A stretch of 64,000 nucleotides of DNA, taken from the NCBI RefSeq assembly GCF_022346995.1, contig NZ_JAKRNM010000001.1, forward strand, positions 930,001 to 994,000, given 5' to 3'. How positions within the stretch are numbered: the stretch's first letter is position 1; each line of letters opens with the position of its first letter. This document shows positions 44,930 to 54,150 of this stretch, one piece after another. Origin of the DNA: Paenibacillus sp. ACRRY. GTDB taxonomy: Bacteria > Bacillota > Bacilli > Paenibacillales > Paenibacillaceae. A program made the translations under genes and the position numbers. The notes below the pieces were generated by a model. It saw only the letters and a list, made by a program, of their open reading frames with translations. It was not told the DNA's origin and made no database searches.

Positions 44930-46036
44930 TTATTGATCAAGGGTATATCGTTCCAAACCTTCCGGCAGAGCAGCAGGACGCTGACAAGTGCTTCTCATTT
45001 TATAGAAAGACTGCTCATCGGAAGAGTCATGGAATGCCCACATCGCTTCAAGAACATGGTAGGCAAGCTCTCCGCTCGCGCGGTGTGCGCGGCCGCTATG
45101 AGCAGCATACGCCATATCAGCTACACCAATCCCGCGTGTATTTTCCTGATAACCCGGAAGAAGAGGAACCTCCGTCCACTCCTGTTCACCCAGCAAACGG
45201 TAACGTACAGGGCCACCAAATGTGTTAGGATCGGGTACTTGTAGCGTGCCGTGCGTGCCATAGATCTCGATCGGTGGCAACGCACTTCCTCCAAAAACAT
45301 CAAAGCTCGTAATCAGCGTACCGATGGCACCCTGCTCGAACTGCAATAGTCCTGCCACATGCGTTGGAATTTCAACGGGGATGGTCTGACCTCTTTTTTT
45401 CTCACTTGTGATCGTACGCTCTTCCATCGCTTTGCCTGTCATGCCAGCAATGGAGCTGATCGGACCAAGGAGCTGCACTAATGCTGTCAGATAGTAAGGC
45501 CCCATATCGAACATCGGTCCGCCGCCTGAAGCGTAGTAGAATTCCGGATCGGGATGCCAGTGTTCATGTCCACGGCTCATCATGAAAGCCGTAGCAGCTA
45601 CAGGTTTGCCGATAACGCCATCTTCAACCAGTTTGAGTGAGGTCTGAATGCCTGATCCGAAGAAAGTTTCAGGAGCGCAGCCTACCAGCAATCCTTTGCG
45701 TTTGGCTGTTTCCAGTACTGCCTGCCCTTCCTCGCGTGTAACGGCGAGTGGTTTTTCGACGTAGACATGTTTCCCCGCTTCAAGAGAGCGTAAACATACA
45801 TCTGCGTGGACAGCAGGAATCGTTAAATTGATGATCAGTTCAATCTCCGGATTGGCCAACATCTCATCTACCGTGTACACATTCGGAACATTATAGGCTG
45901 CTGCCTGCTCTTCAGCCCTCTTGCGGTCAATATCCGCTACGGCAACCAGATCTAAGATTTCGAAGCGATGACAGTTTTCCATATAAATACTGCTGATTTT
46001 ACCACAGCCAATAATGCCAACTTTCATTGTTTTCAT
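44930..46036 (-). CDS. Gfo/Idh/MocA family oxidoreductase
   Basis: 368 aa. The N-terminus GIIGCGKISSIYME is a Rossmann cofactor motif; EKPLAVTREEG has the conserved lysine; the C-terminal domain has GGPMFDMGPYYLTALVQLLG (active-site histidine absent, but aspartate present). It is in line with a ThuA gene and another oxidoreductase and ends the operon. The likely substrate is a sugar or sugar acid. Confidence 0.87.
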   Translation of the reverse strand: MKTMKVGIIGCGKISSIYMENCHRFEILDLVAVADIDRKRAEEQAAAYNVPNVYTVDEMLANPEIELIINLTIPAVHADVCLRSLEAGKHVYVEKPLAVTREEGQAVLETAKRKGLLVGCAPETFFGSGIQTSLKLVEDGVIGKPVAATAFMMSRGHEHWHPDPEFYYASGGGPMFDMGPYYLTALVQLLGPISSIAGMTGKAMEERTITSEKKRGQTIPVEIPTHVAGLLQFEQGAIGTLITSFDVFGGSALPPIEIYGTHGTLQVPDPNTFGGPVRYRLLGEQEWTEVPLLPGYQENTRGIGVADMAYAAHSGRAHRASGELAYHVLEAMWAFHDSSDEQSFYKMRSTCQRPAALPEGLERYTLDQ

Positions 46037-46135
46037 GCAGGTGGGCCCCCTTCACGCGAGTCGGAATTGTGGAATGCTGGTCAAGATTTGCTCACTACCG
46101 TATGTCACTTGGTTTAACACTAAAAGAAGCGGAAA

Positions 46136-46861
46136 TTAAGTTTGGTTATCAGCCATGCCTGTGTACACTTCAGCTGCTTTGCCTGCTTTGTTGTTAGCAA
46201 CCGCTTTGCCTGCTGCAGTCCATTTGAAGCCACTGCGCATCATTTCAATCACTTGAGGCATCTCTACAATATCCGCATGATGACCTAGCGAGTTATAGTA
46301 CACACGGCCAGCACCCCAGCGCTTCGTCCATACAACCGGCATATCCACTGGCCCATTCGCTGAATGGGGACCTTCCACCACCGGGAAACGAGTTGTTGCC
46401 AGTACTTCCACTGCAGGGTCAACGTGCAGGTAGTATTGCTCGCTTTTCACCTGAAAATCTTCAATGTGGTCCAGCAGCGGACTTGAACCACGTTTGATGT
46501 TAACCGTATACTCCACACCATCATTGCCCGGATGAGCAACCCACTGACCGCCAGTCATAAACTGCCAATCGACATTGTTCCGGAACGCATCACACATCCC
46601 GCCGTGAATACCTGCGAGGCCCACACCGCTCTGAACGGCAGCCGATACATTGTTGACCAGTTCCTGTTCAATCTGTCCCATCGTCCACAGTGGAACGATC
46701 AGATCAAGCCCCAGCAGTTTGTCGGCATCTGCATAAGCTTCCAATGTGTTCGAGACCTCGACTTCAAACTGTTCTTCCTTCAGAATACGCTCAAAAATCG
46801 CTGCTACCTGCTCCGGTTCATGTCCATCCCAGCCGCCCCATACAATAAGTGCCTTACTCAT
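46136..46861 (-). CDS. ThuA-like domain protein
   Basis: 241 aa with a glutamine amidotransferase-like fold of the ThuA family: LIVWGGWDGHEPEQV at the start, GLAGIHGGMCDAF and GRVYYNSLGHHADI are the recognisable conserved segments (the last matches the HPxG-type histidine region). ThuA proteins accompany oxidoreductases in disaccharide catabolism (trehalose and related 3-keto sugars). The active form is unclear because the Cys nucleophile of true amidotransferases is missing. Confidence 0.85.
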   Translation of the reverse strand: MSKALIVWGGWDGHEPEQVAAIFERILKEEQFEVEVSNTLEAYADADKLLGLDLIVPLWTMGQIEQELVNNVSAAVQSGVGLAGIHGGMCDAFRNNVDWQFMTGGQWVAHPGNDGVEYTVNIKRGSSPLLDHIEDFQVKSEQYYLHVDPAVEVLATTRFPVVEGPHSANGPVDMPVVWTKRWGAGRVYYNSLGHHADIVEMPQVIEMMRSGFKWTAAGKAVANNKAGKAAEVYTGMADNQT

Positions 46862-46934
46862 CGCTTTATCACTCGCTTTCGGATAGTTTTATAGATCCTG
46901 CCTGTGTATCGCTGTATAAACAACTAAACTTTGC

Positions 46935-48107
46935 TCACATCTCATCAAGGGAAACCCAGCGCCGTTCTGTTACGGAACGTTCTACGGCTTCGAGCACAGC
47001 CTGGCAGGCAACACCATCGTGGAAACTAGGTGAAGGCTGTCGGCCTTCAGAGATGGCTGTAACCAATTCCAGCATCTCGTGTGTAAACGTATGCTCGAAT
47101 CCAATGGTATGTCCTGCTGGCCACCATGCCTCAGCATACTTATGCGCCGGATCAGTGGCCAGAACACGCCGGAATCCCTGAACGTCCTCTTCATCTTTCG
47201 TAAAATACACTTCCAGTTCATTCATTCGTTCAAAGTCAAACCGGACACTGCCCAGGCTGCCGTTAATCTCGAATGAATTCGTGCTGCGGTGACCTGCTGC
47301 AAAGCGCGTAGCCTCGAAGCTTCCAAGCGCTCCACCTGCAAACCTGGCCAGGAACAATGTCGCATCATCCACTGTCACTTCGCCCTTCGGTGCGTCCGCA
47401 TTCGAGCTGCCTTTCGCACTAAGTCCAGTCATCTCGGAAGCAAGCGGCCGTTCCTTAATGAACGTCTCACTCATTCCGATGACTTCTTGGAATTCACCAA
47501 CTAGGAAGCGTGCGAGATCAATTAAGTGTGCTCCCAGATCGCCATGCGATCCCGAGCCAGCCACTTCCTTTTGCAAGCGCCAGACAAGCGGGAAGGATGG
47601 ATCCATGATCCAGTCCTGCAGGAAAAAAGCACGGAAGTGATAGATCTTACCCAGGCGACCGCTCTGAACCAATTCCTTGGCAAGCTGCACAGCCGGAGAG
47701 AAGCGATAGTTGAATCCCACCATGTGGGCAACTCCAGCATCTTCAGCTGCTTGAAGCATCTCTCTAGAATCGGCAAGCGACAAGGCCAGCGGTTTCTCAC
47801 AGAACAAATGTTTACCCTGACGGGCTGCTTCAAGTGCAATCTCCTTATGTGCATCACTCGGAGCATTAATATCAATCAGATCGATATCATCGCGCTGTAC
47901 CAATTCACGCCAGTCGGTTACACTTTCGGACCAACCAAACTGATTCGCTGCTTCCTGGACACCTTTTTCATTCCGGCCGCAGATGACCGACATTTCAGGC
48001 TGTAACGGTGCTGACGGGAAAAACATCGGCAAACTCCGATAAGCATTGCTATGCGCCTTCCCCATAAACTTGTATCCTACCATTCCGACACGTAGACGTT
48101 GTGACAT
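46935..48107 (-). CDS. Gfo/Idh/MocA family oxidoreductase
   Basis: 390 aa. MVGYKFMGKAHSNAYRS is the family's N-terminal Rossmann motif, with CEKPLALSLADS as the conserved lysine motif. In addition the segment GSGSHGDLGAHLIDLARFL has the active-site histidine/aspartate pair usual for sugar dehydrogenases. It is longer than average and in a LacI-controlled unit with a ThuA protein. Infer oxidation of a sugar to a 3-keto form. Confidence 0.88.
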   Translation of the reverse strand: MSQRLRVGMVGYKFMGKAHSNAYRSLPMFFPSAPLQPEMSVICGRNEKGVQEAANQFGWSESVTDWRELVQRDDIDLIDINAPSDAHKEIALEAARQGKHLFCEKPLALSLADSREMLQAAEDAGVAHMVGFNYRFSPAVQLAKELVQSGRLGKIYHFRAFFLQDWIMDPSFPLVWRLQKEVAGSGSHGDLGAHLIDLARFLVGEFQEVIGMSETFIKERPLASEMTGLSAKGSSNADAPKGEVTVDDATLFLARFAGGALGSFEATRFAAGHRSTNSFEINGSLGSVRFDFERMNELEVYFTKDEEDVQGFRRVLATDPAHKYAEAWWPAGHTIGFEHTFTHEMLELVTAISEGRQPSPSFHDGVACQAVLEAVERSVTERRWVSLDEM

Positions 48108-48146
48108 GTTCTTTTCCTCCTTTGGAATCTAAAATCATGCTCTATA

Positions 48147-49193
48147 CTACTTACGAATCGATGAAGCCCGGATGATTAACTCTGCCGGCAATAACTCTCT
48201 GGGCCATTCAGATGAGAATTCCGAATTATCTGATGAAGCGCTTCCAACCAAAGAACCATGAATGAGTTTCGATGCTGCCAGTTCCCCCATTTCATAAAAG
48301 GGTACTCTGACGCTGGTTAGCGGAGGCACGGCCATCTCGGCAGCATCGGAGTCGTCATACCCGACAAAAGCCGGGAAATCCTCAACTCTAATCCCACGCT
48401 CACGCAAACCGTGCATAACACCAATAGCCATACGGTCATTGGCAGCAAATACGGCGTCGATCTCGTCAAGCCTTGCCGCAATCGTGGCTGCAGCCTCCAC
48501 ACCGCTTCTTCTGCTGTAATTCCCTTCAAGCAGCAGGCTGGGATCCAGCTCCATTCCCGCTTCATGTAAACCAATCCGAACACCCTGCAGCCGTTCCTGA
48601 CTGTTGGAATAACTGTCCGGACCGTTGAGAAAAGCAATGTTGCGGTAACCCTGATCGGTAAGGTGACGAATGGCGAGCCGACTGCCTTCCACATGATCAG
48701 CATCCACTTCCAAAAAGGCTTCTCCTGTAAAATGTTGATTCATAACGCAAAAAGGATGACCTTCCTCTTGCAGCTGCTGCATGGCTGCCAGTTCCCCAGG
48801 GTCATCTCTGGCCCCAAGAATAATGCAGGCGTCCACTTTTTGACGTCGGAACAGGTCGGCATAATTCATTACTTCACCTGGTGATCTGAACATGACCAGC
48901 AGATCCATACCGCTGTCTCTCGCCTTATTACCAATACCACTCAGCATTTCGGAGAAAAAATAAGCAGAAAACAAATGCGCCTTCGGAACATAAGGCAAAA
49001 CAACCCCGAGGTTACCGCTTTTGCTTCTGGCGAAGCTACGTGCAAGGGCACTCGGCACATAACCCAGCTTCTGGGAAGCTTCCAATACTTTGCGGCGAGT
49101 CTCCTCTTTGATCGGTCCAACTCCGTTAAGAACCCGAGATACCGTCGCTTCGGAGACTCCTGCCAAGTCAGCGACCTCTTTGCGGGATGCCAT
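48147..49193 (-). CDS. LacI family transcriptional regulator
   Basis: 348 aa from the ATG at 49193 (AAGGGGGTGA just upstream); a GTG at 49202 lies in the ribosome site. Helix-turn-helix ASRKEVADLAGVSEATVSRVLNG at the start; then a periplasmic-binding-like sensor domain (FSEMLSGIGNKARDSG, DACIILGARDDPGEL, AFLNGPDSYSNSQERLQG). Followed 39 bases later by the oxidoreductase gene, so it regulates and is probably co-transcribed with the operon. An operator candidate lies at 49250-49265. Confidence 0.88.
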   Translation of the reverse strand: MASRKEVADLAGVSEATVSRVLNGVGPIKEETRRKVLEASQKLGYVPSALARSFARSKSGNLGVVLPYVPKAHLFSAYFFSEMLSGIGNKARDSGMDLLVMFRSPGEVMNYADLFRRQKVDACIILGARDDPGELAAMQQLQEEGHPFCVMNQHFTGEAFLEVDADHVEGSRLAIRHLTDQGYRNIAFLNGPDSYSNSQERLQGVRIGLHEAGMELDPSLLLEGNYSRRSGVEAAATIAARLDEIDAVFAANDRMAIGVMHGLRERGIRVEDFPAFVGYDDSDAAEMAVPPLTSVRVPFYEMGELAASKLIHGSLVGSASSDNSEFSSEWPRELLPAELIIRASSIRK

Positions 49194-49249
49194 GGATTTC
49201 ACCCCCTTACGTCCTTTAAATACGATACTATTTGTAGAAGATGATTTTT

Positions 49250-49265
49250 ATGTACGCGCGTACAT
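49250..49265. promoter_or_regulatory. LacI-type operator upstream of lacI gene 48147-49193
   Basis: Perfect 16-bp palindrome ATGTACGCGCGTACAT with central CG, 56 bases before the LacI start. Typical of LacI-family operators; likely autoregulation of the operon. Confidence 0.65.
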
Positions 49266-49305
49266 TTTCTCATGTGTTGTAACCGTTGTCAATGCTTTTA
49301 ACATA

Positions 49306-49347
49306 AAACAGGAAGAGGATCTCTATAAGCAGATTCCCTTCCTGTTT
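49306..49347. terminator. Terminator hairpin downstream of glpX
   Basis: AAACAGGAAG pairs with CTTCCTGTTT plus an inner GGA/TCC; TTTTATG tail on the minus strand. It lies about 100 bases past the glpX stop and insulates the LacI operon. Confidence 0.75.
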
Positions 49348-49450
49348 GTTCATTCTATGAGCACAGATCTTGTCCTAAGAATTATGGATGAGTCTACTAG
49401 ATAACCTATGGTTTGAAATTGACTTTTAGACCTTTAGAGCGTAGTAATAT

Positions 49451-50527
49451 TTATGTCAACACACTATGATTCACCGACGATTGACTAAACTCTGCCTGTT
49501 CTACTATTTTAACCGGGCTTTGGATACGGTCTGAAGGTTCCGGCGTGGCTTGCAGTTCACGTACCTTGTGCAGCACTTCCTTGTTGGGCAGGAAATGCAC
49601 GGAGCGAATGTAACGGATCGTTTTGGTCTTGGCACGCATGACAATGGAATCCGTCTCGGCCCGGTCATCTGCAAGATAACGCACACCGCCCAAAATCTCC
49701 CCTGGCGTCACACCGGTTGCAGCGAAAATGACATCTTCGGTACCGATCATGTCCTGCATCGTTAAGACTTTGTAAGGATTATCAATGCCCATCTGCAGGC
49801 ATCGCTGGAACTCGTCTGCATTAGCAGGCATTAAGCGGCCTTGTATTTCGCCTCCCAGGCATGAGAGCGCTGCTGCAGCCAGAACGCCTTCAGGTGCTCC
49901 GCCGGAACCGACGTATAAGTCAATACCAGCCTCAGGGAATGCAGGCGCCATGGCACCCGCTACGTCGCCGTCACTGAGAAATTTAATCCGTACGCCAACC
50001 TTGCGCAGCGTTTTAATCGTGCTATCATGCCGTGTTCGGTCCAGAATCATGACGGTCAGATCGGAAATGTTTTTGTTCAGTGCAGCAGCTGCTTTCTCTA
50101 GCGTAATCTCAACCGGGTCTTCGATGCTGACCTTGCCGACCAGTGCCGGACCTACAGCCAGTTTCTCCATATACATATCCGGTGCATGGAGCAGGTTTCC
50201 TTTTCCCGCCACTGCAATAACCGATAAAGCGTTGTTCAGTCCCTTGGCCACAATTTCTGTACCTTCAAGAGGATCTACAGCAACGTCTACTTCAGGTCCT
50301 TCAGCGTTACCCACTTCCTCGCCGATGTACAACATGGGTGCTTCGTCCATTTCTCCTTCACCGATTACCACCGTGCCGCGAATGGACACGGAATCGAACA
50401 TGGCGCGCATGGCCAAAGTAGCCGCTTCATCTGCACTGTTCTTGTCACCTCGTCCCATCCAGGGGGCTGAAGCTAACGCAGCCAATTCTGTTACTCGGAC
50501 AATTTCCAACGCCAGTTCGCGTTCCAT
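49451..50527 (-). CDS. glpX: Fructose-1,6-bisphosphatase, class II
   Basis: 358 aa from the ATG at 50527 (AAAGGAAG 8 bases upstream); the frame stays open to 50617 without support. Signatures: MERELALEIVRVTELAALASA, GRGDKNSADEAAT (metal ligands), VVIGEGEMDEAPML, VDPLEGTEIVAKG and GGAPEGVLAAAAL. Hydrolyses fructose 1,6-bisphosphate in gluconeogenesis. A C-terminal extension of about 35 residues (after HKVREL) is rich in Ser, Pro and Gln and looks non-conserved. Stands alone. Confidence 0.95.
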   Translation of the reverse strand: MERELALEIVRVTELAALASAPWMGRGDKNSADEAATLAMRAMFDSVSIRGTVVIGEGEMDEAPMLYIGEEVGNAEGPEVDVAVDPLEGTEIVAKGLNNALSVIAVAGKGNLLHAPDMYMEKLAVGPALVGKVSIEDPVEITLEKAAAALNKNISDLTVMILDRTRHDSTIKTLRKVGVRIKFLSDGDVAGAMAPAFPEAGIDLYVGSGGAPEGVLAAAALSCLGGEIQGRLMPANADEFQRCLQMGIDNPYKVLTMQDMIGTEDVIFAATGVTPGEILGGVRYLADDRAETDSIVMRAKTKTIRYIRSVHFLPNKEVLHKVRELQATPEPSDRIQSPVKIVEQAEFSQSSVNHSVLT

Positions 50528-51196
50528 TTTTCCCACTTCCTTTCCAGTTTTCAACAGCATACATGGAAAGTACTCCCAAATCCATCGCAAATCCGTATGG
50601 AAATGATCTATATACACCCTTTACGCTTCGATTAGACGTTTCTCCCTTTTTGTTTTGATGTGATCAGTTAATATGACTAGTGCTCATTTTAAAGACCTTC
50701 ATCATATAAATACCTTTAACGATTGTTGAAAAAATTAAAAATATCCTTTCGTTTTTGAAACGATACTCTCTTTTTCATAAGAACAGCTTCAATCGAAATA
50801 ATTTTACCAAATAAAATTCTTTAAACATTGTTATAGCTGCACTTTATACGATTTAACCCTAGCTCAACTCCCTGTGAGCAACCTCATTGCGAAAACGATT
50901 TACTGACAGGCGCTTTTAACAAGAATATTCACGAAATCACTTGATATTAGGAATGAAATATTTAAACTTTTGTTGGTTAAGTTATGAATGTGATTACCCT
51001 AATCATCGTCATGACTGTGATTATTCTTCATTTAGCAGTATAGATACAGCTTATAGGAGGTATTGAAAATTATAAGTTTACATAATAAATCTTATGTTAA
51101 AATTTCATTTGGAATAATCCATTTATTTCTAACCGTATTAAAAAGGGGATTGCTCATTCTCGATTCTCAATGATAAATCCGTATAGTTTATACAGA
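50528..51196. other. Gene-poor AT-rich region
   Basis: About 670 bases without a supported gene. Visible elements: 6-3-6 inverted repeat TCGTTT-TTG-AAACGA (50749-50763), a PucR-box-like TTTTGTTGGTTAA (50968-50980), a 19-codon hydrophobic micro ORF (50984-51043) with no clear ribosome site, and an AGGAGG (51055-51060) whose only nearby start is TTG two bases later. Confidence 0.6.
50968..50980 (+). promoter_or_regulatory. PucR-box-like sequence
   Basis: TTTTGTTGGTTAA agrees with 12 of 13 positions of the B. subtilis PucR box WWWCNTTGGTTAA. It lies downstream of the xdh genes and upstream of the micro ORF, so its target is unclear. Confidence 0.35.
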
Positions 51197-51234
51197 AAAG
51201 ACCAGAGAAAAGGAGTCCCTTTTCTCTGGTCTTT
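51197..51234. terminator. Bidirectional terminator after the xanthine dehydrogenase operon
   Basis: Perfect 17-bp arms AAAGACCAGAGAAAAGG / CCTTTTCTCTGGTCTTT with a 4-base loop, directly after the 2Fe-2S subunit gene. Confidence 0.93.
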
Positions 51235-51246
51235 CTTCCTTAATTC

Positions 51247-51795
51247 TTAATCTTGCTGCACAGCTGTCATTCGATCGGTTCTAACTTCATGGGAGGGTGC
51301 AACTGATGAATCAGTACAACTCTCACTTGCCTTACATACCGCCCGTATAATCCCTCCATATCCGGTGCAGCGGCACAGATTGCCGCATAATCCCGTTTCG
51401 ATCTGTTCCTGTGTAGGCTGGGGATGATGATCAAGCAGTGCCTTGGTGGCAATGACCATTCCTGGTGTACAATAGCCGCATTGAAACCCGCCCTCTTCTA
51501 CAAAGGCCTGCTGTATCGGATGCAGACTCCCTTCCCGCTCCCCGTGAAGACCTTCAATGGTCGTAATTTCACTTCCTTCACATTGATAAGCCATAATCAG
51601 GCAGGAGTTGACCGGCTCTCCATTCATAAGCACCATGCATGCACCGCAGCGACCAACTTCACAGGATACCTTGGTTCCGGTCAGGTTCAGATGAGTTCGA
51701 AGCACATCCACCAGTCGGGTTGTTTGAGCAATGTCAAGACGCTTTTCGTCCCCATTCACTACTGCTGACCAGATGTTACCAAGCGGATTGCTCAT
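51247..51795 (-). CDS. pucE: Xanthine dehydrogenase 2Fe-2S subunit
   Basis: 182 aa from the ATG at 51795, which overlaps the stop of the upstream large subunit gene by 4 bases (ATGA); the open frame upstream to 51876 is a shadow of that gene. Plant-ferredoxin-like cluster: Cys45, Cys50, Cys53 and Cys65 (CEVGRCGAC...NSC); second cluster: Cys106, Cys109, Cys141 and Cys143 (QCGYCTPGM...CRCTGY). Transfers electrons from molybdenum centre to FAD. Last gene of the operon. Confidence 0.95.
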   Translation of the reverse strand: MSNPLGNIWSAVVNGDEKRLDIAQTTRLVDVLRTHLNLTGTKVSCEVGRCGACMVLMNGEPVNSCLIMAYQCEGSEITTIEGLHGEREGSLHPIQQAFVEEGGFQCGYCTPGMVIATKALLDHHPQPTQEQIETGLCGNLCRCTGYGGIIRAVCKASESCTDSSVAPSHEVRTDRMTAVQQD

Positions 51796-54116
51796 GAGGG
51801 ACTCACCCCTTCCTGTAAAGGTACATGTAGTGATTGAACCAGTTGTTCGCGCGGAACGGGCAATCGATTCACCCACACCCCGGTAGCCTGATGAATTGCT
51901 GCAGTGATTGCGGGAGCGAGTGCAACAGAACCAATCTCGCCAATCCCTCTCGGTCCAAAAGGATCTCCTTCGGGAAGGTCTTCAATAGCCTCAACCTCCA
52001 GATTGGTATGGATATCCTGAATCGTTGGAATCAAATACGTATCCAGATTAGTAGTTAGATATCGACTATCCTGCATGACAGCATCCTCCGTTAACGTAAA
52101 CCCGAGCGCCATTACACTCCCACCTTCGATCTGTCCAATGAAGCCCATCGGATTAATGACAGGTCCTGCGGCTACCACATGCCGTGTATCGAGTAATTTG
52201 GCTTCTCCGGTTAAGGTGTTCACTTCTACCTCTGCGGCAACCGCCGCATACGTATATAGATAGTGTCCGCCCACGACATGGTCTGGCGTGGTTGGATAAT
52301 CGAAATGAGTATCAAATACCCATTCATCCGCCGTGCCCTGGCCCGCCAAATTCGTATAGGCAGTAACAAAGCCCGATGACTCAGCCTCAATATCATCACT
52401 AGGCAGCTGGCCCTTACGCCATACACCGGCAGGTCCTGTCACCAGTTCATTAGCCGGAATGCCAGACAAGGCCGAAGCTGCCGATAGGACTCTGGAACGG
52501 AAAGGGGTCTGCAATCGCTGCAGAGCCATCCAGGCCATTGTTGTCGAACGTGAAGCGGTGCTTGATCCACTGTGAGGAACCCGATCCGTATCGCCAATGA
52601 TGATACTTAGATCTGAAGTACTACATTGAAACAGATCGCAGAGCATAATCTCCAATGTAGCGATCAACCCCTGACCAAACTCTTCGTAACTGAAAGCCAC
52701 TTCTATTTTGCCTTCGGAATTAAGGGATAGACGGCCTCCTGCCGGGTCCGGGATTCCGTAACCCAATCCGGCACCGTGCATGGCAATTGCCGCCCCTACG
52801 CCACGCTTGATCCAGGGAGGCTGAGAAGGATCTGCCTGGGGATGCTGATGCTTTTGCCATAATTCAGAACGATCCATGGCTTCCCATACTTGTGACAGCC
52901 CGTCTGTAGCCAGAATCCTCTGATTTAACGGACCAGGATCAGCCTTTTCCCTCATGTTCCGTCTGCGAAACTCCCATGGGTCCATTTTCATGATCTCAGC
53001 GAGTCGATCCATTTGGCCTTCCACAGCAAAGATAGCCTGATTGCCACCAAATCCGCGAAATTCACCTGATAGCCCATTGTTGGTATACACGGACAAGCCT
53101 TCGACATCCACATTGGGGATGGAGTAAGGGCCTAGACAATGCTCTGTGCAGAAGTTCAGCACAGGTGCTCCAAGTGTAGCGTAAGCTCCTGTATCTGCTG
53201 TAATGCGAACCCGGTGAGCTTGAATGATTCCTTCACGGCTAATTCCCGTCTGCATTTCAATTTTCATCGGATGCCGCTTCAGACCTGCACGAACAGATTC
53301 TTTGCGAGAATTATGCATTTTCACGGGACGTCCGCTGGTCAATGCTAGAAGTGCGCCATATGGCTGCACGTTCAATTCGTCTTTCCCCCCGAAAGAACCG
53401 CCAATGGGAGACGATACAACACGGATATCTTCCTCGGGACAACCAATAATTCGTGCGAGTTGCATCCGGTCCTTGTACCCGTGCTGGGTGGCTGCGTAGA
53501 CATTAAGCCTTCCTTCCTCATCCGGGACAAACAGGCCGCCTTCGGTCTCCATATAAGCGTGCATTTGACGAGGTGTGTAATACGTTTCCGTGACGATATG
53601 TTCACATGCTGCAAAGGCCTGCTCCACATTTCCACGCTTAATTTCGGTGCGATGCAGCACATTACCCGGTCCATGTGGATGCAGCTCCGGTGCGTCAGGA
53701 GCAAGAGCTGCATCCGTGCTATCCAGCGGGATAAGCTCCTCATACTCCACTTGGATTGCACTGAGTGCCAGTGCTGCCCGTTCCGGGGAATCCGCAGCTA
53801 CTGCCGCAAGTGCATCACCGACATAACGTACAACATCTTCGCAAAATACAGGCTGGTCAGGCGTCGCAATTCCAAAACGATTCAGGCCGGGTACGTCTTT
53901 GGAGGTAATGACAGCATAGACTCCCTCCATCGCCTCTGCTTCCGTAGTATCTATAGATAGAATGCGAGCATAAGGATAGGTGCTGCGCAGAACTCTTCCA
54001 TGAAGCATTCCGGGTAGAGTCATATCCGTCAGGTACTGGAGCTGTCCAGTTACCTTTGGAATTCCGTCCGGTCTCAAGTGCCACCGTTTTCCACTATGTT
54101 CCCGATTCAGTAGCAT
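51792..54116 (-). CDS. pucD: Xanthine dehydrogenase molybdopterin-binding subunit
   Basis: 774 aa from the ATG at 54116 with AGGGGAGAG upstream; in-frame extension to 54239 overlaps the FAD subunit gene and is not supported. Xanthine oxidase family: SIDTTEAEAMEGVYAVITSKDVPG region in the N-terminal domain (short fragment AVITSKDVPG), HMKIEMQTG-like and FRGFGGNQAIFA cofactor-binding motifs, and the C-terminal PRGIGEIGS with the catalytic glutamate (GIGE). Oxidises hypoxanthine/xanthine to urate. Middle gene of the pucC-pucD-pucE unit. Confidence 0.95.
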   Translation of the reverse strand: MLLNREHSGKRWHLRPDGIPKVTGQLQYLTDMTLPGMLHGRVLRSTYPYARILSIDTTEAEAMEGVYAVITSKDVPGLNRFGIATPDQPVFCEDVVRYVGDALAAVAADSPERAALALSAIQVEYEELIPLDSTDAALAPDAPELHPHGPGNVLHRTEIKRGNVEQAFAACEHIVTETYYTPRQMHAYMETEGGLFVPDEEGRLNVYAATQHGYKDRMQLARIIGCPEEDIRVVSSPIGGSFGGKDELNVQPYGALLALTSGRPVKMHNSRKESVRAGLKRHPMKIEMQTGISREGIIQAHRVRITADTGAYATLGAPVLNFCTEHCLGPYSIPNVDVEGLSVYTNNGLSGEFRGFGGNQAIFAVEGQMDRLAEIMKMDPWEFRRRNMREKADPGPLNQRILATDGLSQVWEAMDRSELWQKHQHPQADPSQPPWIKRGVGAAIAMHGAGLGYGIPDPAGGRLSLNSEGKIEVAFSYEEFGQGLIATLEIMLCDLFQCSTSDLSIIIGDTDRVPHSGSSTASRSTTMAWMALQRLQTPFRSRVLSAASALSGIPANELVTGPAGVWRKGQLPSDDIEAESSGFVTAYTNLAGQGTADEWVFDTHFDYPTTPDHVVGGHYLYTYAAVAAEVEVNTLTGEAKLLDTRHVVAAGPVINPMGFIGQIEGGSVMALGFTLTEDAVMQDSRYLTTNLDTYLIPTIQDIHTNLEVEAIEDLPEGDPFGPRGIGEIGSVALAPAITAAIHQATGVWVNRLPVPREQLVQSLHVPLQEGVSPS

Positions 54117-54150
54117 GGTCTCTCTCCCCTTATCTTGATCAAGATTTGAA

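Noticed and set aside
50881-50945. cre site in the glpX-xdh spacer (GCGAAAACGATTTAC)
   Set aside because: Only about 11 of 14 positions match; not convincing.
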